Below, piece by piece: positions 23,277 through 31,119 of a DNA stretch of 35,545 bases. This DNA is from Patescibacteria group bacterium AH-259-L07. Lineage in GTDB: Bacteria > Patescibacteriota > Patescibacteriia > UBA2591 > UBA6264. The stretch is from the NCBI GenBank assembly GCA_027718005.1, contig JALLOP010000003.1:1-35545 (forward strand), given 5' to 3'. The position numbers and the translations under genes are program-made. Below the pieces are notes generated by a model, which was not told where the DNA came from, ran no database searches, and saw only the letters and a program-made list of their open reading frames with translations. Positions within the stretch are counted from its first letter, which is position 1. Every line of letters starts with the position of its first letter.

Positions 23277-25202
23277 ATGGCAGAGAAACAATCCTCCTCT
23301 GCTAAACCTGTCCGTCCGGCAGGCGGAGCTTCGGAGGACAAAGAAAAAAAAATAGATTTTAAAGATAAAAAAGTAAGAAAGTCGCTCTATAAAGAGATTG
23401 GCCAGGGTTTTTATGATAATCCAACAAAGATTAAACAGTGGAATAAAAAACGAGCAGCCTTGGAGGAGTTTTTAAAAGAAAATAAGACGCTGCCTGAAGA
23501 TAATCCTTCTTTATATAAAGAATGTCAGGATTTATTAACTCGGCTTCAATGGTATTCATTTTTCTTTATTTCTTCAGACGATGCAGTTAATCTTTTTAAG
23601 TCGGGGATTAATATTGCGCTTTCGGAAAAGTCTTTTCCTCTAGAGACATATTTAAGTGTATTTTTGCTCAATATTCCTTCACTTACTTTACGAGATGAGT
23701 ATAAAGGAAAAATTCGCCAAGCAGTAGTAGAAAGTAAAAAAAGAATAACCTCAGGAGATATTAGAACAGTTGCTGATTGGCTTACATTGTATAATAGGGA
23801 ATTAGGAACAGGAGAAGTGGAAAAAGTAAGAGTGGCAGAATTTTTAAATAAAAATGAACATATTATTAAACTGTCTTCATCTGAAAAAACAAAGATCAAG
23901 AGGCTTTTTGAATTGTATGAAGAATTAAAAATTCCTGCTAACACTATTGAGGGACTTGAAGAAGAAGTATATGTGCTTAATGAACAAGGGGAACTAGAAT
24001 TTCATAAAAGAGGAAAGGTGGAAAATATAACAAGAGCAGTTGAGCGGGAAGAAGCAATGGAAGAAGCAAAAAAAAAGCCGTCCCCACCTCCACCAATTAA
24101 TTTAAACACCGCAATAAAGAATGCGATGGAGGGCGCAGGCCTTACATTACCTGACCAAGCATTACAAAAAAGATTTGAAAATATTGCTAAATCATATTTT
24201 GGTAATGTACGTACTGAAATTGAAACGCGCATTGTATTAAAACGGGATACAAAAGTTGGCGGTATGGGGCTTGATGACGAAACAGCAGATAAAGTTATAA
24301 ATATATTTAAAAAAGAAAAGCCGCAGGTCACTGTTGAAGAGCCAGTTAAAACGCCCGGCGTTAAACAGGCTATTTCTAAGCCAACGCCGGGCGTTAGCAA
24401 GAAACCGGATACAGGATTGGCTAAAGAATTAAGGCCGCCGGAGGAATTAATTGCTGCAGAGACAAGAATGCAGGCTGTGTCACGTAAACCAGAAGAAAAA
24501 CCTAAAAAAGCGCTTGAAGAAAAACTTCCGCCCAAGGCGGATCAGCCTCGGGCTGAAAAAGAACCGGAAATTAAACCAGAACCAAAATTAGAAGAAAAGC
24601 AAGCGCCAGTATCTGAACCTCGGCTTGTTCAAGAAAAAAAGGTTGAACCACCAAAAGAAGTAAAAATTGAGGAAAAAGTTGAACCCAAAAGAGCACCTCA
24701 GGCAGCGCCGAAAGCAGGGGCCCCTCCGCCTACTCCAGAGCCGCCCAAGGCAGAACCAGAAAAACCTCCATCTCCTGCGCCTATAAAACCAGTAACACCG
24801 CCAGTACCAGAAATAAGAAAACCAGCTGCCCAACCGCCAGAAGGAAAACCAATAGCCGAAGAAATAAGAGTTAAGCCGCGAGCACAGGGACCTGTTGATG
24901 AATTGCGGTATCTTACTTTAGGTGACTGGCGTAGATGGGGTTCAACTCAGGATGCGGCCCAAAAAATTCAAGATAAAATTAATTTATTAGCTGAAGAATC
25001 ATTAACTAAAAAAGCAGAAGCGGTAAAAGCATGGAAAGAGTCAGAAATTAGTAAATTGTATTTACAGCTTGGCGAGGAATCAATTAATGAGGGAAAATCA
25101 GTTGAAGAGGTTATTAAAGATCGCCAGCAGACTGGAAAACAAACTTTGACCAAAGAGGAGTTTGATGCAGTAGTAGGACTTAATCGAAAGCTACGCTTTT
25201 GA
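23277..25202 (+). CDS. Proline-rich cytoplasmic protein of the secretion locus, function unknown
   Basis: 641 aa, with no signal peptide or membrane segment. The N-terminal 260 residues or so are predicted helical (KSLYKEIGQGFYDNPTKI, then LKIPANTIEGLEEEVYVL). A second helical block at about 275-345 (NLNTAIKNAMEGAGLTLPDQ) follows a Pro-rich hinge. A long Pro/Lys/Glu-rich disordered part comes next (about 370-540). A conserved-looking C-terminal block begins near 543 (DELRYLTLGDWRRWG) and runs to the end. It sits between virB6-like and prgI in the same direction with small gaps, so it is probably a cytoplasmic accessory subunit. Three palindromic elements are translated within it (N-terminus, about 357-373, about 418-427). 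I do not recognise the family. Confidence 0.75.
   Translation: MAEKQSSSAKPVRPAGGASEDKEKKIDFKDKKVRKSLYKEIGQGFYDNPTKIKQWNKKRAALEEFLKENKTLPEDNPSLYKECQDLLTRLQWYSFFFISSDDAVNLFKSGINIALSEKSFPLETYLSVFLLNIPSLTLRDEYKGKIRQAVVESKKRITSGDIRTVADWLTLYNRELGTGEVEKVRVAEFLNKNEHIIKLSSSEKTKIKRLFELYEELKIPANTIEGLEEEVYVLNEQGELEFHKRGKVENITRAVEREEAMEEAKKKPSPPPPINLNTAIKNAMEGAGLTLPDQALQKRFENIAKSYFGNVRTEIETRIVLKRDTKVGGMGLDDETADKVINIFKKEKPQVTVEEPVKTPGVKQAISKPTPGVSKKPDTGLAKELRPPEELIAAETRMQAVSRKPEEKPKKALEEKLPPKADQPRAEKEPEIKPEPKLEEKQAPVSEPRLVQEKKVEPPKEVKIEEKVEPKRAPQAAPKAGAPPPTPEPPKAEPEKPPSPAPIKPVTPPVPEIRKPAAQPPEGKPIAEEIRVKPRAQGPVDELRYLTLGDWRRWGSTQDAAQKIQDKINLLAEESLTKKAEAVKAWKESEISKLYLQLGEESINEGKSVEEVIKDRQQTGKQTLTKEEFDAVVGLNRKLRF
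23292..23338 (+). repeat. Palindromic element C-like at the start of the 641-aa gene
   Basis: Outer arms TCCTCC/GGAGGA and an inner CCTG...CAGG hairpin. Its ends match the element at 11502-11559 (CTCTGCT, GGACAAA). Encodes SSSAKPVRPAGGASED. Confidence 0.65.
24345..24395 (+). repeat. Palindromic element D, double copy inside the 641-aa gene
   Basis: GTTAAAACGCCCGGCGTTAAAC at 24345-24366 and the inverted core AACGCCGGGCGTT at 24383-24395. The same palindrome family (GTTTAA-GCC-GGC-TTAAAC) lies between genes at 31090, 32520 and 34107. Here it is translated twice as TPGV. Confidence 0.75.
24528..24555 (-). repeat. Palindromic element B inside the 641-aa gene (inverted copy)
   Basis: CCGCCC...GGCGG and CAGCC...GGCTG hairpins. 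The reverse complement matches the leuS copy at 8173-8200 at 25 of 28 positions. It is in frame in the disordered part, reading PPKADQPRAE. Confidence 0.8.
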
Positions 25203-25228
25203 TTGACAAAAGAACTGAAGAACGAATT

Positions 25229-25268
25229 GTTCATAGGTTCATAAGTTCTTAAGTTCATAAGTTTAAGC
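25229..25268 (+). repeat. Octameric array before prgI
   Basis: Five units of the form GTTCATAA with an 8-nt period fill most of the gap between the 641-aa gene and prgI. Confidence 0.8.
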
Positions 25269-25277
25269 GAAGCGTTT

Positions 25278-25694
25278 ATGCAATTTGTCGTTCCACAATT
25301 TATTGATGTTGAGAGTAAAATTATTGGGCCGGTCACCCCCAAACAGTTTGTTATTCTTATCATTACCGCCCTGTTTTTGTTTGTTTCATATAAACTGGCT
25401 GATTTTACCTTATTTATTATTGAGGCAGTCATTATTTTTGGATTAGGCGTAACACTTGCATTTTTAAAAGTAAATGGTCAGCCGTTTTACTTTTTTCTCC
25501 TCAATATTGGTCATTCATTAAAGAAACCAAGTTTACGCATTTGGAAAAAAGAAATGATTCCTATTGTTGAAGAAAAAGGAAAAAAATTAAAAGAAGAAGA
25601 AAAGGTAGTTACGGCGCGAAAGCCTTTAGCCACATCCAAGCTTTCACAATTAGCGTTACAAGTTGACACGGGAGGAAGATATGAGGAGGAGTAA
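25278..25694 (+). CDS. PrgI family membrane protein
   Basis: 138 aa. Family opening MQFVVPQFIDVESKIIGPVT, two adjacent membrane segments (about 25-60, including FVILIITALFLFVSYKLA), then a basic cytoplasmic part (KKPSLRIWKK). PrgI-family proteins regularly precede VirB4-type ATPases in conjugation-like loci of Gram-positive and Patescibacteria genomes and are comparable to VirB3. No SD precedes the start; an octameric array lies just upstream. Its last codons hold the AGGAGG site of the next gene, so the two are likely co-translated. Confidence 0.88.
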   Translation: MQFVVPQFIDVESKIIGPVTPKQFVILIITALFLFVSYKLADFTLFIIEAVIIFGLGVTLAFLKVNGQPFYFFLLNIGHSLKKPSLRIWKKEMIPIVEEKGKKLKEEEKVVTARKPLATSKLSQLALQVDTGGRYEEE

Positions 25695-25699
25695 AATTT

Positions 25700-26374
25700 A
25701 TGGCAAAAGCAAAATCGAAAACTAAATTACCATCAACTCAAAAGTATTTAGATATTTCTGAGATTAGAAATGATTGTGTTGTGTTAACAAACGGCAGTTT
25801 GTGTGGTATTGTATTAACATCTTCTATTAACTTTGCCTTAAAATCAGAAGATGAACAAAAAGGTGTAATCTCCGGCTATGTGCAATTTTTAAATAGTTTA
25901 GATTTTCCTATGCAAATCATTATTCATAACAGGCCGTTTAATATTAAGCCATATCTTGCGCAGATAGAACAATTAAAAAAAGCGCAAACGAATGATTTAT
26001 TAAAAGATCAAATGGGTGAGTATAGTGATTTTATAAAGGAATTAGTTGGTATGGGTGAGATTATGAGCAGACGCTTTTATATTGTCGTTCCGTATAATCC
26101 CTTAGGCGATAAAAAGCGCGGATTTTTTTCTCGCTTATCTGATGTGTTTAGCGCGGCAAGGGTAGTTAAAATTAAAACAGAACGATTTGAAAAGTATCGA
26201 GAAGCGCTTTTTAAACGAGTTGATACAGTACGATCCGGTTTAAGTACGATTGGCGTGAGTGCAGCACCGCTCGATACCCAAAGTTTAATTGAATTTTTCT
26301 ACACCATTTATAACCCGGCTGAGTCAGAAATGCAAAAAATGACAGAAATGAAGAACCTCAGGGTTCAACAATGA
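25700..26374 (+). CDS. TraC-like protein (VirB4 N-terminal-domain-like)
   Basis: 224 aa, cytoplasmic. The opening PSTQKYLDISEIRNDCVVLT and the segment LDFPMQIIIHNRPFNIKPY resemble the N-terminal domain of TraC/VirB4 ATPases. No Walker motifs are present, so it is a stand-alone companion, as usual upstream of VirB4 in Patescibacteria loci. SD AGGAGG lies inside the prgI end, 6 nt from the prgI stop to this ATG. Its stop lies in the first unit of the heptameric array that separates it from virB4. It probably forms part of the ATPase assembly at the membrane. Confidence 0.8.
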   Translation: MAKAKSKTKLPSTQKYLDISEIRNDCVVLTNGSLCGIVLTSSINFALKSEDEQKGVISGYVQFLNSLDFPMQIIIHNRPFNIKPYLAQIEQLKKAQTNDLLKDQMGEYSDFIKELVGMGEIMSRRFYIVVPYNPLGDKKRGFFSRLSDVFSAARVVKIKTERFEKYREALFKRVDTVRSGLSTIGVSAAPLDTQSLIEFFYTIYNPAESEMQKMTEMKNLRVQQ

Positions 26375-26486
26375 AGAATGCAGAATGAAGAATGAAGAAT
26401 TGGGGTAGAGCTCATTCATTATTCTAAATTCATCATTCATCATTGAAAATAATTCATCATTCTAAATTCATAATTCATAATTGTAA
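26370..26486 (+). repeat. Two inverted heptameric arrays between traC-like and virB4
   Basis: Units AATGAAG (26370-26404) are followed by units of the form ATTCATC/ATTCATA (26414-26448 and 26452-26486), all with a 7-nt period. The first set is roughly the reverse complement of the second, so the gap can fold on itself. It fills the whole intergenic space. Confidence 0.9.
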
Positions 26487-26487
26487 C

Positions 26488-29400
26488 ATGGCTATTGAAG
26501 TACCAACAACGGAGAAACAAACCTCACCAAAGAAGGCAAAGAAACAAAAAACCCGCCAAGATACAATTACTGCAGAGCAAGTTTTGGTTACAGAAGAGGC
26601 GTATCGTAGAGGGCTGGTGTCTATTCGCGATTTGATTGCCCCGTCTTCGCTGCAGGTTAGTCCTATGTATTTACAGCTTGGCAATCGATATTTGCGAACG
26701 ATTTTTGTAACCACATTCCCTCGATATATTTCAGTTGGCTGGTTTGCTCCCATTATTAATTTTAATGCCTCTTTAGATGTGGCAATGTTTTTCTATCCGG
26801 TTGAGGCAAAAATTGTGCTAAAGCAATTACAAAATCAAGTAGGCAATATTGAAGCACAATTGTCTGAAGAGCATGAAAAAGGCATGCCAAGAGACCCGGT
26901 AAAAGAAACTGCGTTAAAAGATATTGAACGACTACGCGATGAGTTAACAACTGGCGTTGAACATTTTTTCCAATTTTCTCTGTATGTGACCATTTATGCT
27001 AAAGATGAGAAAGAGTTAGATACCTTAACAGAGAAAATAGAAAATTTATTTGCGTCAAAGCTGGTATATACACGCCGGGCATTTTATCAAGCTGAACAAG
27101 GATTTGACTCAACCCTTCCTTTGGCAAATGACAAGATAATGGTTTCCATAAATATTAATTCATCACCTATTGCTTCAAGTTTCCCGTTCATCTCTGCTGA
27201 CCTTACTTCAGATAATGGCATTTTATATGGGATTAATCGGCATAATAATAGTTTGATTTTGTTTGATCGATTTTCCATGCCTAACGCCAATTTCACAATT
27301 TTCGCAAGTTCAGGCAGCGGTAAAAGCTTGACAAAAGACACTCCTGTTTTAGTAAAAGACAAAGGAAATATTCAGCTAATAGAGATCGGTCCTTTGGTTG
27401 AAAAAATAATTAAAAAGCGTGGAGCCGTTCAGATAGAGGATGAAATTGAAGGGGTAGTTGATCCAGGCCTTGAGGTTTATACTTTTAATAAAGAACTGAA
27501 GGGCGAATGGTCAAACGTTACAATTGCGGCGCGAAAAAAAGCGCCAAAAACGTTGTATCAATTTAAAACACAAAGCGGCAGATCAATTACCACCACCGGT
27601 GATCATAATATGTTGGTTTTACGAGAGGGGAAAGTAGTTGCTGACAAGAGTGATAATATTAAAGAAGGAGAATACGTGCCTTTGTCTCGAGAAATTTCTG
27701 GACCAAAAAATCCAACAAAAGACTTTAATCTGCTCACTCTTTTAAAGAATGCATATAACGTATATGTTGATGGTGCACAAGAATTTATACAACAACATTA
27801 TTCTGTTCTAAAGAACGCAAAAATTAATCCTAAGTTTGATAGATATCTATATAAATATCGCCAGCGCAGACGGATTCCATTAAGTTATTTTATGCAGATT
27901 TTACAGTATCTTAGTATAGAACCGGACAAAGAATTATGTCAAAAGGTAAAAGTTTGTTCTCGCAATAATAAAGGGAAAGAAAATACATATTTACCTGCCT
28001 TATTTGAGATTACGCCAGAATTTTTACGCATTTTAGGATATATTATAAGTGAGGGAACGACTGGCGATAAGTATGTTTTGATTACTAACACTAATCCAGA
28101 AGTGCAAGACGATATTAAACTATGCTTGAAGAAGTTAAATATTGCATATAATATTCGGGCAGGCGAAACATTTGCATTTATTGGAAGAGCATTTGTTGAG
28201 CTTATTAAAGCTATAGGAGCATATGGAAAATCAGGGGAAAAAAGGGTGCCGCCATTTATATTTAATCTCTCTAATGAACATATCGCCGAATTCTTAAAAG
28301 CATACTTTGAAGGAGATGGCGGCGTTGAGTCTGCTTCAATCAATGCGACTTCCAAGTCCGCTGACCTTATATCTGATCTTTCATATCTTTTAATGCGACA
28401 TGGTATTGTTTCGCGTTCTGGAGTAAAAAAGAAATGCGCTACCAACACCCTAGATAAAAAGATGAGAAGTTATTGGCATATAAGCATTACAGGACAGAGC
28501 AATTTAAAACAGTTTTTAAATAATATTAATTTTGTTTCTGTTCTTAAGAAGGAAAAGTTAAGAGCGTTGATAGGTAAGAATGAAAATACTAATGTTGATT
28601 TGGTGCCAGGAGTTCAAAATATTTTCAGGGAGGTATATGAATTATTTTCTTTTCAATTACATGGGCTGTCAGATATTAGCAACATCAAGAATGGATTTTA
28701 TAATCCCTCAAGAGATAAACTAAAGGAGCTAATCAAAAAAATTGAACAAAGAATTGAACAATTTAAAGAGTTGGAAAAAAAGTTTGAGATTTTAGAAACA
28801 TTGCCGCAATTATCTTCCATAATTGATACTGGTAAAAATAATAAAGAAATAAATACAGAGCTGTGGAGTAGTTTAGGACATAGTTGGCGATTAATGAAAA
28901 ATAAAGAAATCCGTCCACGTTCAGTAAATGTTTTTAAAGCAGTTAAAATTATTAATGGCGCATTATATTCTTTAACTGATATTAAACAAGCAGTTCATAC
29001 GGGTTTCAAACGAATGAATCTGTCCATAAAGCATTATAAGCATTCACTCAATACCTCGTTAGTTCATAAACCAGAGAGTAATATGCGATATGATATACTT
29101 TATGAAGCAGCCACTTTTGTTCAAGATAATTATCAGAGGATGCTTGAAAGGATTCCCCAAGTCGAAGAGAAATTGCAGCATCTTAAGCTGTTGGCTCATT
29201 CCGATCTATTTTGGGATCCGATTGTTGAGATTAAAAAACTTCAAAATAAAGGTAAATATGTATATGATTTAATGGTTGATAATGAGGTTTTCTTAGCTGG
29301 CCAAAATGGGATGTTTGTTCATAATTCATTTTTCGCTAAATTGGAGGTGCTGCGATCAATGATGATGGGGACTGATGTGATTATTATTGATCCGGAAAAA

Positions 29401-30375
29401 GAGTATAAGCATTTGTCTGATGCGGTAGGCGGGACATATGTAAATATCTCCTTAAGTGCAGACGCAAAATTAAACCCATTTGATTTACCGCGCGCTCAAT
29501 CAAAAGACGTAAAAACCACTGATTTGATTCGATCCGCTGTTATTACGGTAAAGGGATTGCTAAAAATTGCGATCGGGGCTCATATCGGGGAAGGAGTCAA
29601 AGGATTTACGCCGCAGGAAGATTCGTTGCTTGATCGAGCACTTTTAGAAACGTATGCGAAAAAAGATATTATTCCCGGTGCTGATTTATCTAGAGCAGAA
29701 ATGCCTACGATGAGCGATTTGCAGCAGGTTTTAGAAGGCATGGAAGGAGGTGCAGATTTAGCCCAGCGGCTTAAAAAATATACTGAAGGGACCTTTTCTG
29801 GATTTTTAAACCACCCCACGAATGTAAAAATGGATAATCAATTAGTCGCATTTTCAGTACGTGACTTAGAAGATGAACTGCGGCCATTAGCAATTTATAC
29901 TATTGTTAATTATGTGTGGAATACTGTTCGATCAGAGTTAAAAAAGAGAATTTTATTAATTGATGAGGCATGGTGGTTAATGCAAAATGAAGATTCGGCT
30001 AAATTTATCTTTGCATTGGTTAAGCGATGTAGAAAATATTATTTAGGTGTGACGACCATTACCCAAGATGTGGCTGACTTTTTAAACTCTCCCTATGGCC
30101 GCGGCGTTGTGACAAACTCTGCCATGCAATTATTGCTTAAGCAATCTACTGCTGCAATTGAGCAAGTTTCAAAAACATTTATGTTAACTGAGGGTGAGAA
30201 ATATTTGCTTTTGGAGTGCGGCGTAGGAGAAGGTATATTTTTTGCCGGACAAAAGCATGCCGCCATTAAAATTGTTGCATCATATTCTGAAGATCAGTTA
30301 ATTACGTCTGATCCGCAGCAATTGCTAGAAATTGAGCGGTCGAAGCAAGAGTTTGCCGAAAGCCAGGAGGAATAA
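26488..30375 (+). CDS. virB4: VirB4-type secretion ATPase precursor containing an intein
   Basis: Energises a type IV secretion/conjugation-like machine at the inner membrane. I start at ATG 26488 (MAIEVPTTEK); the ORF-track start at 26443 only adds residues coded by heptameric repeats. The precursor has 1295 aa; removal of a 667-aa intein (residues 280-946) leaves about 628 aa, a normal VirB4 length. The N-terminal half has YLQLGNRYLRTIFVTTFPRY and a helical insert. Walker A is ASSGSGK|S, split by the intein exactly between K279 and the serine. After the intein: FFAKLEVLRSMMMGTDVIIID, Walker B LLIDEAWWLM (D1159, E1160) and TTITQDVADF. Splicing is required for a working P-loop. Confidence 0.93.
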   Translation: MAIEVPTTEKQTSPKKAKKQKTRQDTITAEQVLVTEEAYRRGLVSIRDLIAPSSLQVSPMYLQLGNRYLRTIFVTTFPRYISVGWFAPIINFNASLDVAMFFYPVEAKIVLKQLQNQVGNIEAQLSEEHEKGMPRDPVKETALKDIERLRDELTTGVEHFFQFSLYVTIYAKDEKELDTLTEKIENLFASKLVYTRRAFYQAEQGFDSTLPLANDKIMVSININSSPIASSFPFISADLTSDNGILYGINRHNNSLILFDRFSMPNANFTIFASSGSGKSLTKDTPVLVKDKGNIQLIEIGPLVEKIIKKRGAVQIEDEIEGVVDPGLEVYTFNKELKGEWSNVTIAARKKAPKTLYQFKTQSGRSITTTGDHNMLVLREGKVVADKSDNIKEGEYVPLSREISGPKNPTKDFNLLTLLKNAYNVYVDGAQEFIQQHYSVLKNAKINPKFDRYLYKYRQRRRIPLSYFMQILQYLSIEPDKELCQKVKVCSRNNKGKENTYLPALFEITPEFLRILGYIISEGTTGDKYVLITNTNPEVQDDIKLCLKKLNIAYNIRAGETFAFIGRAFVELIKAIGAYGKSGEKRVPPFIFNLSNEHIAEFLKAYFEGDGGVESASINATSKSADLISDLSYLLMRHGIVSRSGVKKKCATNTLDKKMRSYWHISITGQSNLKQFLNNINFVSVLKKEKLRALIGKNENTNVDLVPGVQNIFREVYELFSFQLHGLSDISNIKNGFYNPSRDKLKELIKKIEQRIEQFKELEKKFEILETLPQLSSIIDTGKNNKEINTELWSSLGHSWRLMKNKEIRPRSVNVFKAVKIINGALYSLTDIKQAVHTGFKRMNLSIKHYKHSLNTSLVHKPESNMRYDILYEAATFVQDNYQRMLERIPQVEEKLQHLKLLAHSDLFWDPIVEIKKLQNKGKYVYDLMVDNEVFLAGQNGMFVHNSFFAKLEVLRSMMMGTDVIIIDPEKEYKHLSDAVGGTYVNISLSADAKLNPFDLPRAQSKDVKTTDLIRSAVITVKGLLKIAIGAHIGEGVKGFTPQEDSLLDRALLETYAKKDIIPGADLSRAEMPTMSDLQQVLEGMEGGADLAQRLKKYTEGTFSGFLNHPTNVKMDNQLVAFSVRDLEDELRPLAIYTIVNYVWNTVRSELKKRILLIDEAWWLMQNEDSAKFIFALVKRCRKYYLGVTTITQDVADFLNSPYGRGVVTNSAMQLLLKQSTAAIEQVSKTFMLTEGEKYLLLECGVGEGIFFAGQKHAAIKIVASYSEDQLITSDPQQLLEIERSKQEFAESQEE
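27325..29325 (+). mobile_element. Intein with LAGLIDADG homing endonuclease in VirB4
   Basis: A 667-aa in-frame protein intron. Residue 1 is Ser (SLTKDTPVLV, block A). Block B is TTTGDHNMLVL with the conserved His. The endonuclease motifs are LGYIISEGT and LKAYFEGDGGV. Block F/G is YVYDLMVDNEVFLAG, ending FVHN before the +1 Ser of the extein. All splicing residues (Ser1, block B His, His-Asn, Ser+1) are present, so it looks active. A helical segment of roughly 200 residues between the second endonuclease motif and block F is more than a minimal LAGLIDADG intein needs. Insertion directly in a P-loop is a recurrent intein site. Confidence 0.93.
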
Positions 30376-30517
30376 TCCCTCACCCAGAAATTATAATGCT
30401 CAGCATTTTTGTCATGTTCTGGGGAAGGGAAATAAAATTAGAGAAATAAAAGGTTAGAACTAAGTAAATTAATAATTATGCTTCGCATTAAAAAATGCAT
30501 AATTTCTGGGTGAGGGA
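30376..30517. mobile_element. MITE-like element with 19-bp terminal inverted repeats
   Basis: TCCCTCACCCAGAAATTAT (30376-30394) and its perfect complement (30499-30517) bound 142 bp that fill the gap between virB4 and the next gene. Inner nested hairpins are present on both sides (CCCAGAA/TTCTGGG, AATTATGC/GCATAATT). It has no coding capacity. The right end abuts the next start codon and supplies its GAGGG. Confidence 0.65.
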
Positions 30518-31080
30518 TGAAAAAACAAATTTTAACTATAATCATAATTATACTAGCCGGAGTGGTGGTTTTTGCATTAGTTCAGAGCATACGAACAGGT
30601 ATAGTAAGCGAAAAAGGCCCAGTAGGATCTCAAAAAGAAGTTGAAAAACCAGAAGTGCCTAAAGAGACGGAAATGACTGAAGCGCCTGCAGAAGAGGAGG
30701 GGCAAATGCCATCAAAAACAGAATCAGAATTAAAGCTTCAAGCGCGCGCGTTTATACAGACCTATGGTACGTATTCGTCTGACAGCGGCTATGCAAACCT
30801 TGTGGGATTATTAGATTTTATGACTGATAAACTGCGGCAGGAAACACAAGCAAGAATTGACTCTGGTGTTGATAAGTCAGAAGGATTTTTTAGTATCATA
30901 GTTAAGGTGGGGTCAATTGAAACACTAAGCTTTATGTTTGACGCCAGAGCATTATTTACCGCGCAAACACAGGTTCAGGAAATGAAAAAAGGAGAGACAA
31001 AACTTTCTCAGCAAATAGTTGATGTATTGTTTATAAAAGTTGGAGATGATTGGCTGGTAGATGATATCGAATTTAAATAA
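30517..31080 (+). CDS. Membrane-anchored NTF2-like protein, possible VirB8 counterpart
   Basis: 187 aa. One N-terminal membrane helix (about 4-24, ILTIIIIILAGVVVFALVQS), an acidic linker rich in E/P/K (about 38-67), then a domain of about 115 residues whose alternating helices and strands (AFIQTYGTYSSD, then VDVLFIKVGDDWLVDDIEF) resemble NTF2-like folds. One membrane helix plus an external NTF2-like domain is the architecture of VirB8, and the gene lies between virB4 and a VirB2-like pilin. That makes a VirB8-type scaffold a fair inference, though not proven by motif. GAGGG ends directly at the ATG, unusually tight for an SD. Confidence 0.65.
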   Translation: MKKQILTIIIIILAGVVVFALVQSIRTGIVSEKGPVGSQKEVEKPEVPKETEMTEAPAEEEGQMPSKTESELKLQARAFIQTYGTYSSDSGYANLVGLLDFMTDKLRQETQARIDSGVDKSEGFFSIIVKVGSIETLSFMFDARALFTAQTQVQEMKKGETKLSQQIVDVLFIKVGDDWLVDDIEFK

Positions 31081-31089
31081 TAAATAGTA

Positions 31090-31114
31090 ATGTTTAAAGC
31101 CGGGCTTTAAACAT
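31090..31114. repeat. Palindromic element D, copy before the pilin gene
   Basis: Perfect 12-bp palindrome ATGTTTAAAGCC/GGCTTTAAACAT with a single central G, immediately upstream of the pilin-like gene. Confidence 0.85.
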
Positions 31115-31119
31115 ATATT

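Noticed and set aside
24002-24535. Minus-strand ORF of 177 aa opposite the 641-aa gene
   Set aside because: It is the antisense of a biased Lys/Glu/Pro-rich coding region. The Ser/Phe/Gly-rich translation has no recognisable domain, and the plus-strand ORF is continuous and in locus order.
23277-25202. Possible TGA recoding as in Gracilibacteria/SR1
   Set aside because: TGA ends this ORF and the giant ORF right after plausible C-termini, and no long gene has internal TGA. The standard bacterial code fits.
26370-26486. Possible CRISPR array
   Set aside because: The repeats are 7 nt in direct tandem without spacers, and no cas genes are present.
26443-26487. Upstream start of virB4 given in the ORF track
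   Set aside because: Its 15 extra residues are translated heptameric repeat, with no SD; ATG 26488 begins the conserved-looking sequence.
27939-28448. Minus-strand ORF of 169 aa opposite the intein
   Set aside because: Shadow of the intein endonuclease reading frame, which has clear LAGLIDADG motifs.
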